NCBI RefSeq assembly: GCF_014836645.1
Contig: NZ_JACSQM010000002.1
Span: 310,001-374,000 of the forward strand
Direction: 5' to 3'
Length of the DNA stretch: 64,000 nt
From: Fictibacillus norfolkensis
GTDB taxonomy: Bacteria; Bacillota; Bacilli; Bacillales; Fictibacillaceae
Shown here: positions 33,931 through 42,188 of the stretch, piece after piece
Position numbering within the stretch: position 1 is the stretch's first letter
Layout: each line of letters opens with the position of its first letter
Made by a program: the position numbers and the translations under genes
The notes under the pieces: generated by a model
Seen by the model: the letters and a program-made list of their open reading frames with translations, nothing else
What the model was told of the DNA's origin: nothing
Database searches by the model: none

Positions 33931-33984
33931 AAATACGAATGACTCGGTGAGGAAAAGATTTACCTTATCGAGTCATTCGTATTT
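33931..33984. repeat. 16-bp inverted repeat, probable transcription end
   Basis: AAATACGAATGACTCG (33931-33946) is repeated as its exact reverse complement at 33969-33984 around a 22-base spacer. It starts one base after the permease stop codon. The T run that would mark a classical terminator is displaced (TGTTTTTCG about six bases later). Confidence 0.75.
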
Positions 33985-34034
33985 GGTATGTTTTTCGTTC
34001 GTTCTGAATAAAGAAATAAAAAGGAGTGAACTCT

Positions 34035-34364
34035 TTGAGCGAAGCAGACCTTAACGTCATTTTTTATACCTTGTTCCTTCTGCTCGGGTTACCGATCAGC
34101 TATAGATACGCAAAGTTTACTGTCACACATACGGGTATGGTGCTTCCCCACTTCTTTGTCAGTATGATGCTTAACTTATGTATAGGTTCCATTGGCATTG
34201 TAGGGTGGATCTTTTTTTCTGTGAAAATCTCTAGAGCATTTACCATCGGTGGCATCTATTTAGGTGCATGGATCATCTTAATCAGTTTAATCTCCTTGTT
34301 AATCCTTCTCCTAGTTAAACGTAAATCAATGATACAACGCTTTCACTATCACTCGCCTAAATAG
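34035..34364 (+). CDS. Small integral membrane protein, unknown function
   Basis: From a TTG start 8 bases after AAAGGAG, the 109-residue protein has three membrane helices (VIFYTLFLLLGLPISY, MLNLCIGSIGIVGWIFF, GAWIILISLISLLILLLV). A GTG nine bases earlier is too close to the ribosome site. No family is recognised. A bidirectional terminator separates it from convergent hmp. Confidence 0.7.
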   Translation: MSEADLNVIFYTLFLLLGLPISYRYAKFTVTHTGMVLPHFFVSMMLNLCIGSIGIVGWIFFSVKISRAFTIGGIYLGAWIILISLISLLILLLVKRKSMIQRFHYHSPK

Positions 34365-34365
34365 C

Positions 34366-34396
34366 AAAACACCTTCCATGTTCAGGAAGGTGTTTT
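34366..34396. terminator. Bidirectional terminator before hmp end
   Basis: AAAACACCTTCC and GGAAGGTGTTTT form a perfect 12-bp stem with a 7-base loop between convergent genes. Confidence 0.92.
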
Positions 34397-34402
34397 GCTT
34401 CT

Positions 34403-35614
34403 TTATGCCTTGATACTTTCCTTCTCGAGATCTGATGCTGGGCCAAAGAACTCATAATGAATGTTCTCTTTTGGTACATTCAACGCTAGAAGAGCTGTAT
34501 TTATCACTCTCATAAATGGAATCGGGCCACAGAAATAATATTCTGCATCATCGTTTAAAGGTAAGATCTCCTTCAACCAAGTTTGATCGATGTAGCCCCT
34601 CTTCGTGTAACCTAAATCTTCATCTAACGGACTTTCATATACAAAATGTGTAGTGATATGATCTGAAGCTTCTGCAATATCTATAACTTCTTCCTTTAAA
34701 GCGTGTGCTTGGCCGTTGATTGCAGCATGAACGAATGTAACCTCTCGTTCTGGCTGTTCACTTGCTATCGTTTTCAGCATGCTTACCATAGGGGTAAGCC
34801 CCACACCACCACTAATAAGGACAACGTGCTTTTTACTGTCTGTATTTAAATAAAAATCACCAGCTGGAGCGCTTAAATGAAGAATGTCTCCTTCTTTAAC
34901 ACGCTCATGCAAATAAACGGAAACCATTCCATCGACTGTATCCGTACCGCTTTCTTTTTTAACAGAGATGCGATAACTGCTCTGTCCTGGAGCGTCAGAC
35001 AAGCTGTATTGTCTGATATGTGTGTTTACCTGACCTGGTATATCCATCTTGATACTCACATATTGGCCTGGCTTAAATTTTGCAAGTGCTATTTTATCTT
35101 CCGGCTCTAAATAAAAGGACGTGATTACAGTGCTTTCTTCTATTTTACGTGTTACAACAAAAGGTCTGAAGCCTTCCCAAACCGCATTTTCATACATGTT
35201 ACGTTCAATCCCAATAAAGACATCAGCGATCACTCCATATGCTTCCGCCCAAGCATTGATGATCTCATCTGTTGCAGCATCGCCTAGCACATCTTTAATA
35301 GCAAGAAGCAGGTTTTCACCGACCACAGGATAGTGCTCTGGCTTCACGCCTAGACTACGATGTTTATGGGCGATCCCTTTTACGACCGGAATGATGGATT
35401 CAAGCTTATCAATATTAGCTGCTGCTGCGTATACGGCGTTTGCTAATGCAGCTTGTTGACGGCCTTTTTTCTGGTTTGCATGGTTAAAGATATTCAAAAG
35501 CTCAGGATGCTTCTGAAACAGCATTTCATAAAAACGGGAAGTAATCGCTTCTCCGTGTACCTGTAAAACAGGTACGGTTGACTTAATAATTTCAATGGTT
35601 CTTTGCTGTAGCAT
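34403..35614 (-). CDS. hmp: Flavohaemoglobin, nitric oxide dioxygenase
   Basis: The 403-residue protein has a globin domain (residues 1-140) with proximal His in GIAHKHRSLGVKPEHYPVVGENLL, a FAD-binding domain with RQYSLSDAPG near residue 205, and an NAD(P)-binding domain with VVLISGGVGLTPMVSML and YFCGPIPFM. It converts nitric oxide and oxygen to nitrate in the cytoplasm and protects from nitrosative stress. All three domains are complete and length is normal. Its promoter region carries an Fnr/NsrR-like dyad centred 41.5 bases before the predicted start point. GGGGGAA precedes the ATG. Confidence 0.96.
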   Translation of the reverse strand: MLQQRTIEIIKSTVPVLQVHGEAITSRFYEMLFQKHPELLNIFNHANQKKGRQQAALANAVYAAAANIDKLESIIPVVKGIAHKHRSLGVKPEHYPVVGENLLLAIKDVLGDAATDEIINAWAEAYGVIADVFIGIERNMYENAVWEGFRPFVVTRKIEESTVITSFYLEPEDKIALAKFKPGQYVSIKMDIPGQVNTHIRQYSLSDAPGQSSYRISVKKESGTDTVDGMVSVYLHERVKEGDILHLSAPAGDFYLNTDSKKHVVLISGGVGLTPMVSMLKTIASEQPEREVTFVHAAINGQAHALKEEVIDIAEASDHITTHFVYESPLDEDLGYTKRGYIDQTWLKEILPLNDDAEYYFCGPIPFMRVINTALLALNVPKENIHYEFFGPASDLEKESIKA

Positions 35615-35647
35615 GTCAATTCCCCCTTATATTCTTCCTACAACTCT

Positions 35648-35690
35648 ATCGTAAAAGAATGATAAAAGAGAATATGTGATTTGAATCACT
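35648..35690 (-). promoter_or_regulatory. hmp promoter with Fnr/NsrR-like box
   Basis: TGTGATTTGAATCACT (35675-35690) matches the Fnr box TGTGA-N6-TCAC, and its ATTTGAAT centre also resembles NsrR sites. A TACGAT -10 box lies downstream on the minus strand so that the dyad centre falls at about -41.5. Which regulator binds cannot be decided from sequence. Confidence 0.6.
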
Positions 35691-35723
35691 TTTCCTTAGG
35701 ACGTTTTGTGAACATAAATGATG

Positions 35724-36227
35724 CTATTTTCTTAGCCACATTTCTGCTTTTTGCTTCATTTTCTCCTGAAGACCAGCAGAATTTTTCGTGTCTTCTAATG
35801 CTTTTCCTGCGTATTTTCTCGGAAAGATTTTATACAATGATCGTTTAAAGTCAGCTCCATCCCTTGGTTCCTTATAATGTGAGATCACATACTTGCCGCC
35901 TTCACTTCTGAGTTTGATTACAGCAGGAACGGAATGACCGGACTGTCCCTCAGTCTTCGTTTTCTCGTTAAAGCCCGAGAACAAAGAATATAGATAGACC
36001 GATGTCACTCCTCCAGTTTCCTTCGCTCCATAGATCTTATGAACTTCAAACTCTTTATCCGTTTCAGGATATACCCCTTCATAATGTTGGATGATATAAT
36101 CCGAGATCAACTCATTCATTTCAGAAGTCACTTTTACTTCATTAGAGGAGCGGAATGAAGTACACCCCGCTAATAATAAAAGCAGACTACAAGTGATCAC
36201 CGTTATTCTCTTTAGACACGGTAACAT
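35724..36227 (-). CDS. Lipoprotein, unknown function
   Basis: The 167-residue protein has a lipoprotein signal with LLLLLAGCTS (Cys near residue 22). The mature domain begins with a helix (VTSEMNELISDYIIQHY), continues with strands VTSVYLYSLFSGF and VPAVIKLRSEGGKYVISHY, and has a basic C-terminus. It resembles several Bacillus lipoproteins without known role. It is the second gene of an operon with a membrane protein 18 bases upstream. Confidence 0.75.
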   Translation of the reverse strand: MLPCLKRITVITCSLLLLLAGCTSFRSSNEVKVTSEMNELISDYIIQHYEGVYPETDKEFEVHKIYGAKETGGVTSVYLYSLFSGFNEKTKTEGQSGHSVPAVIKLRSEGGKYVISHYKEPRDGADFKRSLYKIFPRKYAGKALEDTKNSAGLQEKMKQKAEMWLRK

Positions 36228-36245
36228 CTTAATCCCCCGCTTTCT

Positions 36246-36692
36246 TTACGTTAGATCTTGCCCCCATAACGATTGTAGAAGAATCATGTATACAGTGAGC
36301 AGCACAGAAATTATCATAAAGATAACAGAGATAAATCGATAGTTATCCACTTTAGAGAGCGTGATTCCAAAAACAGTCATCCCTAGTATTGTTGCTAGGT
36401 AATACACAAAAAACATAGAATAATAATGCAACGGGCCTAAAAACAACCCTAAAACTGCAAACTGAACACAAAATGCTAATATTGAAAGTAAGACCCACTT
36501 TTCTTTTTCTTTTGTTTTAATGCTACCGATTAAAGACATTAAACCTGCTCCAAGTACAACCACTATTAACGTCCACTCATATAGAAAGAACAGATTCTCA
36601 TGATTTACTGCAAAATAATAACCCACTATTAATACAGGAAATATAGCAAGCAGCAGCAACGAACTTCGCTTTACATATTGGTTGCTATCCAT
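36246..36692 (-). CDS. Five-helix membrane protein, unknown function
   Basis: The 148-residue protein has about five hydrophobic helices (SLLLLAIFPVLIVGYYFA, WTLIVVVLGAGLMSLIG, WVLLSILAFCVQFAVLGLF, FFVYYLATILGMTVFGI, FISVIFMIISVLLTVYMI) with short loops. No family is recognised. It probably works with the lipoprotein encoded just downstream. Confidence 0.7.
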   Translation of the reverse strand: MDSNQYVKRSSLLLLAIFPVLIVGYYFAVNHENLFFLYEWTLIVVVLGAGLMSLIGSIKTKEKEKWVLLSILAFCVQFAVLGLFLGPLHYYSMFFVYYLATILGMTVFGITLSKVDNYRFISVIFMIISVLLTVYMILLQSLWGQDLT

Positions 36693-36872
36693 TTAACGCT
36701 CCCCCTTTTTAAATAACTTCCCACCATAATATTACCATTTAATGGTTCAATATCCTTTAGTTCTTTTCAAACTATTCAAACGATTTTATAATAATATGAT
36801 ACTATTGAAAGATACAAAACTTCACTAAGTGAATGAAACGGAACACTTATCGATTAATCAGGAGTTGGAAAA

Positions 36873-37689
36873 GTGATGAGAAGGTCTTTAATCACGTACA
36901 AAGAAAAAACAGTCCACCTTACAGAATGGGGTGAAGCTCACAATCCTACTATTGTTTGCTTACACGGATTAGGAAGTACGAGCCTTAGCTTTCTAGAAGC
37001 AGCTGAGGAATTAAAGAAGAATTTTAAAATCATTGCGTTTGATGCTCCAGGACACGGGAGATCTGAGCCCTTTAACTCGGCTATAGATTATGAGATGCCT
37101 AGACTTGTTGAATGGCTTCAAGGTTTGTTAGATCAGTTAAATGTAAGCGATTTCTATCTCTTGTCCCACTCATGGGGAAGTTTTCTAGCTCTTCACTATT
37201 TGGTCCGTTATCCTGAACATGTTTTGGATACGATATTAATCGATGGCGGCTATCAAACAAAGCGTATTTGGTCTTCCTCTCTAGAAGAAGAAATGGATCA
37301 TTATGAAAAAGATTTTGATGAGTACGTGTTCGATTCTTGGAATGACTTTTTTCTAGCTGAAAAAGAAAACTATTTGATGTGGTCACCGTTAAAAAATATC
37401 GCAGTTCAAGATCTAGGTATCGAAAGAGAAGGTAAAGTTCGCTGGCATGCATCTAAACGAAACAGAAGATATCTATCATCTTCTTCCACCAGGTATCACT
37501 TTACTTGTCGCCACCGTACCTGAGCGATTGTCTGAAATGAGATTGCAGACCGCTGAAACGTTTAGAAATAACGCAAACGGTGAACTACATATAGTGCCAA
37601 ACACGACACACTTGTTGCACTGGGACAGACCCCGCATAGTAATAGATATAGTCTTATCAAAATGGTTAAAAAAATCGGAGGTTAAATGA
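36873..37689 (+). pseudogene. Alpha/beta hydrolase interrupted by a frameshift
   Basis: The first frame (from GTG 36873, AGGAG 8 bases upstream) holds an alpha/beta hydrolase up to about 37440: VCLHGLGSTSLSF, DAPGHGRSEP and nucleophile elbow LSHSWGSF (Ser near residue 100). It then degrades into SKRNRRYLSSSSTR and ends at 37523. The missing end continues in the +1 frame from about 37447 to 37689 (IYHLLPPGITLLVATVPERL, then HIVPNTTHLLHWDRP with the catalytic His). One extra base, or a loss of two, near GGCATGCATC explains this. It is a real frameshift or a sequencing error; the downstream gene still overlaps its end. Confidence 0.8.
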
Positions 37690-38063
37690 TGGCATACCTA
37701 CTCGTATATTTTTATAAATTAAAACCTGAAGTGAAAGAAAAATTTCTTGAAATATCATCGAGATCAAATAAAAAATTTCAAGAATACGGAGGTGTGACAG
37801 AACAGATTTTCAAATTATCCACATCACCAAAAAATTATGGATTCTCCTCTATTTCTGAAAAACTGCAAGTTGAAGAAGGAGAAGAACTTTGGATCGGCCT
37901 TCTTCGCTTCCAATCTGAAGAACATGCACGCATGACGATGGAGGACTTCGACCAAGATCCAGAGATGAAAGAACGTTTAGACGAATTTGTAACACATGTT
38001 GCACCACTTGAAAAATTAGTTTTTGGAGAGTTTGTTTCTGAAACTGAGGCAGTGACCGTATAG
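37689..38063 (+). CDS. Dimeric alpha/beta-barrel-like protein, DUF1428-like
   Basis: The 124-residue protein begins MAYLLVYFYKLKPEVKEKFLEISSRSNKKFQEYG, followed by VEEGEELWIGLLRFQSEEHARMTMEDFDQDPEMKERLDEFV. This beta-alpha-beta pattern with regularly placed acidic residues resembles DUF1428 and related ferredoxin-like small proteins. The second of two adjacent ATGs is chosen, seven bases after GGAGG. It overlaps the end of the frameshifted hydrolase, implying translational coupling. The function is unknown. Confidence 0.7.
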   Translation: MAYLLVYFYKLKPEVKEKFLEISSRSNKKFQEYGGVTEQIFKLSTSPKNYGFSSISEKLQVEEGEELWIGLLRFQSEEHARMTMEDFDQDPEMKERLDEFVTHVAPLEKLVFGEFVSETEAVTV

Positions 38064-38098
38064 GAGAAGGTCTGTAATCATAAGATGAATATAAAAAT

Positions 38099-38123
38099 GC
38101 ATCTCCTTGCTATAAGGAGATGC
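38099..38123 (-). terminator. Terminator of the DUF4385 gene
   Basis: GCATCTCCTT and AAGGAGATGC form a perfect 10-bp stem, followed on the minus strand by ATTTTT. Confidence 0.88.
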
Positions 38124-38570
38124 TTAACCAAATTCTTTTTGATGTGCTTTTTTCATCTTCAGATATTCCTCATCTGTTCGTGCTAATTTCCACTTCTCCT
38201 CAAAGATTGCGGCTGACTTTGCTTTCACGGGATCAATCTTCCTTTTATTCACTTCACCCTCCTCATTGTATTTCCTTCCGCCTTTATAGTTCGTGTACCG
38301 CCTTGCGCGTGTATATCCCATCTGTAAAAACTTCCTCGCCATATCTGCTCCAACAAAGTCTTTGTTTTTCTTATATTCTAGAAACTGTTCATAGATTTTC
38401 TTAGAAGACTTTTCTGCTTCTTCTGGGGTCTTAAAGCGCCAATGCGGCAAGATCTCACTCTTATAAGGTTCCACTAATAATACTCCCTGCTCACCACGGC
38501 CAACACGATACTTTTCAGGATGTTTTCGGAAATCGATATTATCAAAATCAAGATCATAATCAAAAGCCAT
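38124..38570 (-). CDS. DUF4385 family protein
   Basis: The 148-residue, strongly basic protein begins FDYDLDFDNIDFRKHPEKYRVGRGEQGVLLVEPYKSEILPHWRFKTPEEA and contains GADMARKFLQMGYTRARRYTNYKGG, matching the DUF4385 family of uncharacterised proteins. The conserved run of Arg/Lys and Trp residues suggests nucleic-acid binding, but that is a guess. AGGAGGAAAAGGAA precedes the ATG. It is monocistronic, bounded by a terminator and by the repeat region. Confidence 0.85.
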   Translation of the reverse strand: MAFDYDLDFDNIDFRKHPEKYRVGRGEQGVLLVEPYKSEILPHWRFKTPEEAEKSSKKIYEQFLEYKKNKDFVGADMARKFLQMGYTRARRYTNYKGGRKYNEEGEVNKRKIDPVKAKSAAIFEEKWKLARTDEEYLKMKKAHQKEFG

Positions 38571-38657
38571 TTCCTTTTCCTCCTTTTTGTTATCGTTACC
38601 CTAAAATAAAGAAAGCAAAAATAATGAGTGTTTTCGTATTCATTGTTGAGTGCTTTT

Positions 38658-38766
38658 AAAAGTTGCTGGTTTCCGCTTCAGGTTGCTCGCTTTCCACTGG
38701 GCGTATGGTGAGCCTCCTGCCGCCTTGCGCTAGTAGGAGTCGGCAACCTTCCGCTACAACCAATTT
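38658..38766 (-). repeat. Bacillaceae intergenic GC-rich repeat, copy 1 (inverted, degenerate)
   Basis: Read on the minus strand, it shows the hallmarks of a repeat common between genes of Bacillaceae: a GTGGAAAGCGAGCAACCTG-like segment, AGGAGGCTCACC, and a GGAAACCAGC end. It is in the opposite direction to copy 2. No protein is encoded. Family membership rests on my memory of this repeat. Confidence 0.65.
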
Positions 38767-38861
38767 GCAAAGAAGAAAGCAAAATCAATAGCAACAATCT
38801 TTTAGATGGCTATTTTCTAAAAGATTATTACTTTTAAATCTTTTGTATTTACCTCTTTGAC

Positions 38862-38992
38862 TGTTGATTGGAGTGGAAGGTGCGAGACTCCTACGGGACA
38901 GGCTGGCAGGTGAGACACTTAAGAGTGAAACGTTCGAATGTGGCTCACCGCCTGCCCCGTGGAAAGCGAGCAGCCTGGAACGGAAATCAACG
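38862..38992 (+). repeat. Bacillaceae intergenic GC-rich repeat, copy 2
   Basis: It starts TGATTGGAGTGGAAGGTGCG, continues GAGACTCCTACGGGACAGG, CAGGTGAGAC, GTGGCTCACCGCCTGCCCCG, GGAAAGCGAGCAGCCTGGA and ends ACGGAAATCAAC. Its ends and middle are complementary, so the RNA would fold into a long hairpin. Between the two copies sits an 11-bp inverted repeat (AATCTTTTAGA at 38796-38806, TCTAAAAGATT at 38816-38826). The 538-base region 38571-39108 contains no gene that I can support. Confidence 0.75.
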
Positions 38993-39069
38993 CTTCCAAA
39001 AGCAACAAAGTATACGAAAACAGCCTTTAGATAACAACAAAAATAAAAAAGAATTTGGGATAAGAAAAA

Positions 39070-39101
39070 GATCCGCTGCTTCTTTAAAGAAACAACGGAT
39101 C
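39070..39101 (-). terminator. Terminator of helD
   Basis: GATCCG and CGGATC close a hairpin with an inner TTTCTTTAAAGAA stem, followed on the minus strand by TTTTTC. Confidence 0.75.
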
Positions 39102-39108
39102 AATACAA

Positions 39109-41424
39109 TTACTGAACAACCTCATACAAACTCTCGGATGCTCCTTCTATAAATGGACATGGTTTTCCTGAGTAAAAAACGGTTAACTCATGCATCGCAC
39201 GTGTACAAACCGTATAAAACAGTTTACGTTCTCGTTCAATTTGATAACCTGATGCATCAAATATTGTTACTGCGTCAAATTCAATTCCTTTGGCTAAGTA
39301 TGATGGAATGACGATTACTCCTTTTTGAAAAGAAGCATCCTCATCAATCATAAGTCTTACCTCTATATTATCTTTAAGCTTCTCATAGACAGCCTTGCTC
39401 TCTTTAGCTGAACGGCAGATCACAGCTATTGTTTCATGGCCTTTTCTCAACCAATCTCTTATAAGATGCTTAACCTGGTTAAGATGATCTTCTTCACGTT
39501 TTACTGCTGCTATAACAGGTTTTTCACCAGAACGATTAAATGGAATAATCTCATTACTATCTTTCAAAAGACTTTTCGTAAACTCTACGATTTCTTTTGT
39601 AGAGCGATAACTTCTTTGTAGTGTAATCGTTTCAGGATTTTTCTTGTTTAATAAGTTTTTGAGCATACTGAACGTTTCATCTGACGCATGCGCGTAAATA
39701 GATTGGTTCAAGTCACCTAGTATCGTTAGATTTGCTCTAGGAAAGACCCGCTGAATGAAAGCAAACTGAAACGGTGAAAAATCTTGTGCTTCATCAATAA
39801 AAACATGACGTACTGCTGCATTCGACTGAAAACCTACTAATAATTCTTTTACATATAATAGCGGAGTGGCATCTTCATTCGCTAAATAGTTCTGTTTCAA
39901 ATTAAACAACGTTTGATTGCAGATTTCGTTCCAAGTGCTCACGTCCTCAATCAATCGTTTATTTTTCTGAAACAACTTAGCATATAAGCTTTTTATATCT
40001 ATAAACGAAAACCGTTCGATGCTTTCTCTAAGCGATTTAAAGGCAATTCGAGTTACATAAGCCGAAAGCACTTTTTGTTCACTTGAAAGATCATTAAATG
40101 AGTCAGCTCCATATTTATTTCGTTCCTCTAACTTCTCATACAACCTTGTGTATACATTTTTATCAAGAAGCTGTATCTCTTTTTCAACCCATGGTTTCTT
40201 GCGTTCTCTTCGTTCTATTTTCTTCAGCTCTTCTAAAATCCAAGCCACCGTCTTTTTCATTCGATAAGGAAGGGTTTCTTTCTGATCGAGAGAATAGAAG
40301 TATTCACTGATCTGTTTAGCACGAATCACAATGCGGTCTCGAAATCTCACATTCAAAAATTGTATACCCGATGTACTTAACTGCTCAGCATAGCGATGGA
40401 TCGCTTCTAGAAATTCAACAGAGGCTTTAAACTGTATCGCTTCTACACGCTTTGAATCTCCTTGTTCAGATAAAAGCTCTTCCATCTGTTCAAAAGGCGT
40501 TTCTATCGAGTAGTCTCCTCCTAAGTGATGGTCCACATAAGCTTGAAACGTTGTTTGTTCCATGTTCTCCTCGCCCAGTTCTGGCAATACGTTGGCTACA
40601 TAGCTGTTGAACATATTGTTGGGCGAAAATAATACAACATGGTGCGACTGAATGGTTTCTCGATCTCGGTACAACAGAAAGGCTACTCGCTGAAGAGCCG
40701 CTGATGTCTTCCCGCATCCTGCTGCACCTTGAACAACAAGTAAATCACTTGCTGTATTTCGTATGATAGCATTTTGTTCTTTTTGAATTGTCGCCACAAT
40801 GCTTTTCATTTGTGTATTCGCTTGGTTGCCTAATACGTGCTGTAACAATTCGTCCCCGATCGCTTCTCCCGTATCAAACATTCCTGTTATATGAGCATTC
40901 TTAATCATAAATTGTCGTTTTAGCTTTAACTCTCCTTCAATGGTACCACTCGGTGCACGAAAATCAGCTCCGCCAAGAGAGTGATCATAATACAGACTCG
41001 ATATCGGCGCACGCCAATCATGAACAAGGAACGTACTTGAAGGTTCATCGTAATAGGAGGCTATTCCAATATAAACTTGTTCTGTTTCCTCTTCACCGTC
41101 TTCTTTAAAATCAATTCGACCAAAGTAAGGGGAGCTTTTTAATTTTTCATAAGTTTTAAGTCGAGCTTCTGCAGACGTGTGACTTCTTTCAATCTCAGAT
41201 AATAACTCTGACTGCTGCTTGATGCTAGCTGCCGTTTCAATTGCATCGTCGGCATCTTCTAAGTTAACTGTCACATCAGACCAAAAATTCTTTCTGATTT
41301 GAACAACATCTGCCTTCTTTCCTCCGAGATGATCTTGAAGTTTATCTGTTGCATCAGAAAGTTTATGAATTACTTGATCTACACGCTTTTGTTCATTTCG
41401 TTGTTCCTGATCCCATGTTGTCAT
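39109..41424 (-). CDS. helD: RNA polymerase recycling ATPase HelD (UvrD-like)
   Basis: The 771-residue protein is a superfamily-1 ATPase with an N-terminal coiled-coil arm (residues 1-130) before a Walker A motif LLVVQGAAGCGKTSAALQR near residue 230. Walker B is HVFIDEAQDFSPFQFAFIQRVF, followed by motif III LTILGDLNQSIY, motif IV TLQRSYRSTKEIVEF and the C-terminal KGIEFDAVTIFDA and FYTVCTRAMHELTVF. Absence of the usual UvrD duplex-unwinding inserts plus the WRAPISSLYYD block marks HelD, which strips stalled RNA polymerase from DNA. A TTGTCC-17-TAAAAT promoter may serve it, at about 41.5 kb. Confidence 0.95.
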   Translation of the reverse strand: MTTWDQEQRNEQKRVDQVIHKLSDATDKLQDHLGGKKADVVQIRKNFWSDVTVNLEDADDAIETAASIKQQSELLSEIERSHTSAEARLKTYEKLKSSPYFGRIDFKEDGEEETEQVYIGIASYYDEPSSTFLVHDWRAPISSLYYDHSLGGADFRAPSGTIEGELKLKRQFMIKNAHITGMFDTGEAIGDELLQHVLGNQANTQMKSIVATIQKEQNAIIRNTASDLLVVQGAAGCGKTSAALQRVAFLLYRDRETIQSHHVVLFSPNNMFNSYVANVLPELGEENMEQTTFQAYVDHHLGGDYSIETPFEQMEELLSEQGDSKRVEAIQFKASVEFLEAIHRYAEQLSTSGIQFLNVRFRDRIVIRAKQISEYFYSLDQKETLPYRMKKTVAWILEELKKIERRERKKPWVEKEIQLLDKNVYTRLYEKLEERNKYGADSFNDLSSEQKVLSAYVTRIAFKSLRESIERFSFIDIKSLYAKLFQKNKRLIEDVSTWNEICNQTLFNLKQNYLANEDATPLLYVKELLVGFQSNAAVRHVFIDEAQDFSPFQFAFIQRVFPRANLTILGDLNQSIYAHASDETFSMLKNLLNKKNPETITLQRSYRSTKEIVEFTKSLLKDSNEIIPFNRSGEKPVIAAVKREEDHLNQVKHLIRDWLRKGHETIAVICRSAKESKAVYEKLKDNIEVRLMIDEDASFQKGVIVIPSYLAKGIEFDAVTIFDASGYQIERERKLFYTVCTRAMHELTVFYSGKPCPFIEGASESLYEVVQ

Positions 41425-41461
41425 CCGATTTCCCCCTACAAAAAAATTAATTAGTTAATCG

Positions 41462-41491
41462 TTGACACACGTTCCTATTTTATCGTATAAT
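41462..41491 (+). promoter_or_regulatory. Strong plus-strand sigma-A promoter with no coding gene
   Basis: TTGACA and TATAAT, both perfect, are 18 bases apart between helD and a minus-strand DinB gene. No plus-strand gene follows; a terminator lies about 110 bases further on. Confidence 0.75.
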
Positions 41492-41497
41492 ATAATT

Positions 41498-41618
41498 AGG
41501 GACAATTATAAATAAAAATAATGAGTTAGTGCGTCTTTTCTATAATAGCATATTTCTGTACATAAAGTACATATATAAAAACAGTGAAAACCTTATTTAA
41601 GGGCTTCACTGTTTTTTG
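41498..41618 (+). ncRNA. Candidate small RNA of about 115-120 nt
   Basis: The stretch runs from the expected start of a consensus promoter to a strong terminator (AACAGTGAA at 41580-41588 with TTCACTGTT at 41605-41613, inner stem CCTT/AAGG, then TTTTTTG). Inside there is no ORF longer than two codons with a ribosome site, and a small hairpin TGTAC/GTACA near 41558-41572. The terminator also serves the convergent DinB gene, so part of its presence needs no RNA gene. I know no family for it. Confidence 0.5.
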
Positions 41619-41627
41619 TATTTACAA

Positions 41628-42101
41628 CTAAGCTTGTTTAGCTGTTTGATTTTCGATAATTCTTTTTATCGCATGCATTTGTCCAAGGTGATAAGTTTCG
41701 TGAAAAACAGTGAAATTTACAAGCTCACCAAAAGTAGTTAAATTGAATACTGGTTTCTCCAGTTTTTCAAACAAGCGTTCTTCTGGCATCTCTTTTACAC
41801 GTACTAACTGTTCTTCTAACTGCTGTTTGAGTTCTTTAAGTGTAGGAACCTCACCTTTCCAATCTGCAGGACTTGTTCCTCTATTAAATAGGTCAACATA
41901 GCGCGTTGGTAGATTAGCAGAATGTTCCGGGAACCCAAACATGAAGTATTCCGCAGTCGTGAGGACGTGTCCAATGTGCCAGCGGATGTTATTATTGAAC
42001 CCATCAGGTTGAATATCTGCTGCTGACTCATCCATTCCATCCAATTGCTTAAGGAAGAAGCTTCTCGCTAGTTCAAAGTTTTGAATTGTTAATTGATTCA
42101 T
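41628..42101 (-). CDS. DinB family protein (possible thiol transferase)
   Basis: From the ATG at 42101 (GAGGAGG six bases upstream) the protein has 157 residues. Metal-ligand His residues appear in NNIRWHIGHVLTTAEYFMFG and FTVFHETYHLGQMHAIKRII, the HxxxYHxGQ pattern of DinB/YfiT-type S-transferases. It differs clearly from the other DinB gene of this window (31.3 kb). The longer frame to 42134 adds eleven residues before the ribosome site. Confidence 0.88.
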   Translation of the reverse strand: MNQLTIQNFELARSFFLKQLDGMDESAADIQPDGFNNNIRWHIGHVLTTAEYFMFGFPEHSANLPTRYVDLFNRGTSPADWKGEVPTLKELKQQLEEQLVRVKEMPEERLFEKLEKPVFNLTTFGELVNFTVFHETYHLGQMHAIKRIIENQTAKQA

Positions 42102-42188
42102 AATAAACCTCCTCAGATTTTGCTCTTTCATCATTCATCATACGTGTACAATCGTTTCAAGACAAACGTTATGCTAAAGCGCTAAAAT

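Noticed and set aside
38868..39152. Plus-strand ORF of 94 residues in the repeat region
   Set aside because: It is the translation of the GC-rich intergenic repeat and runs antisense into the helD terminator and end; its composition is not protein-like.
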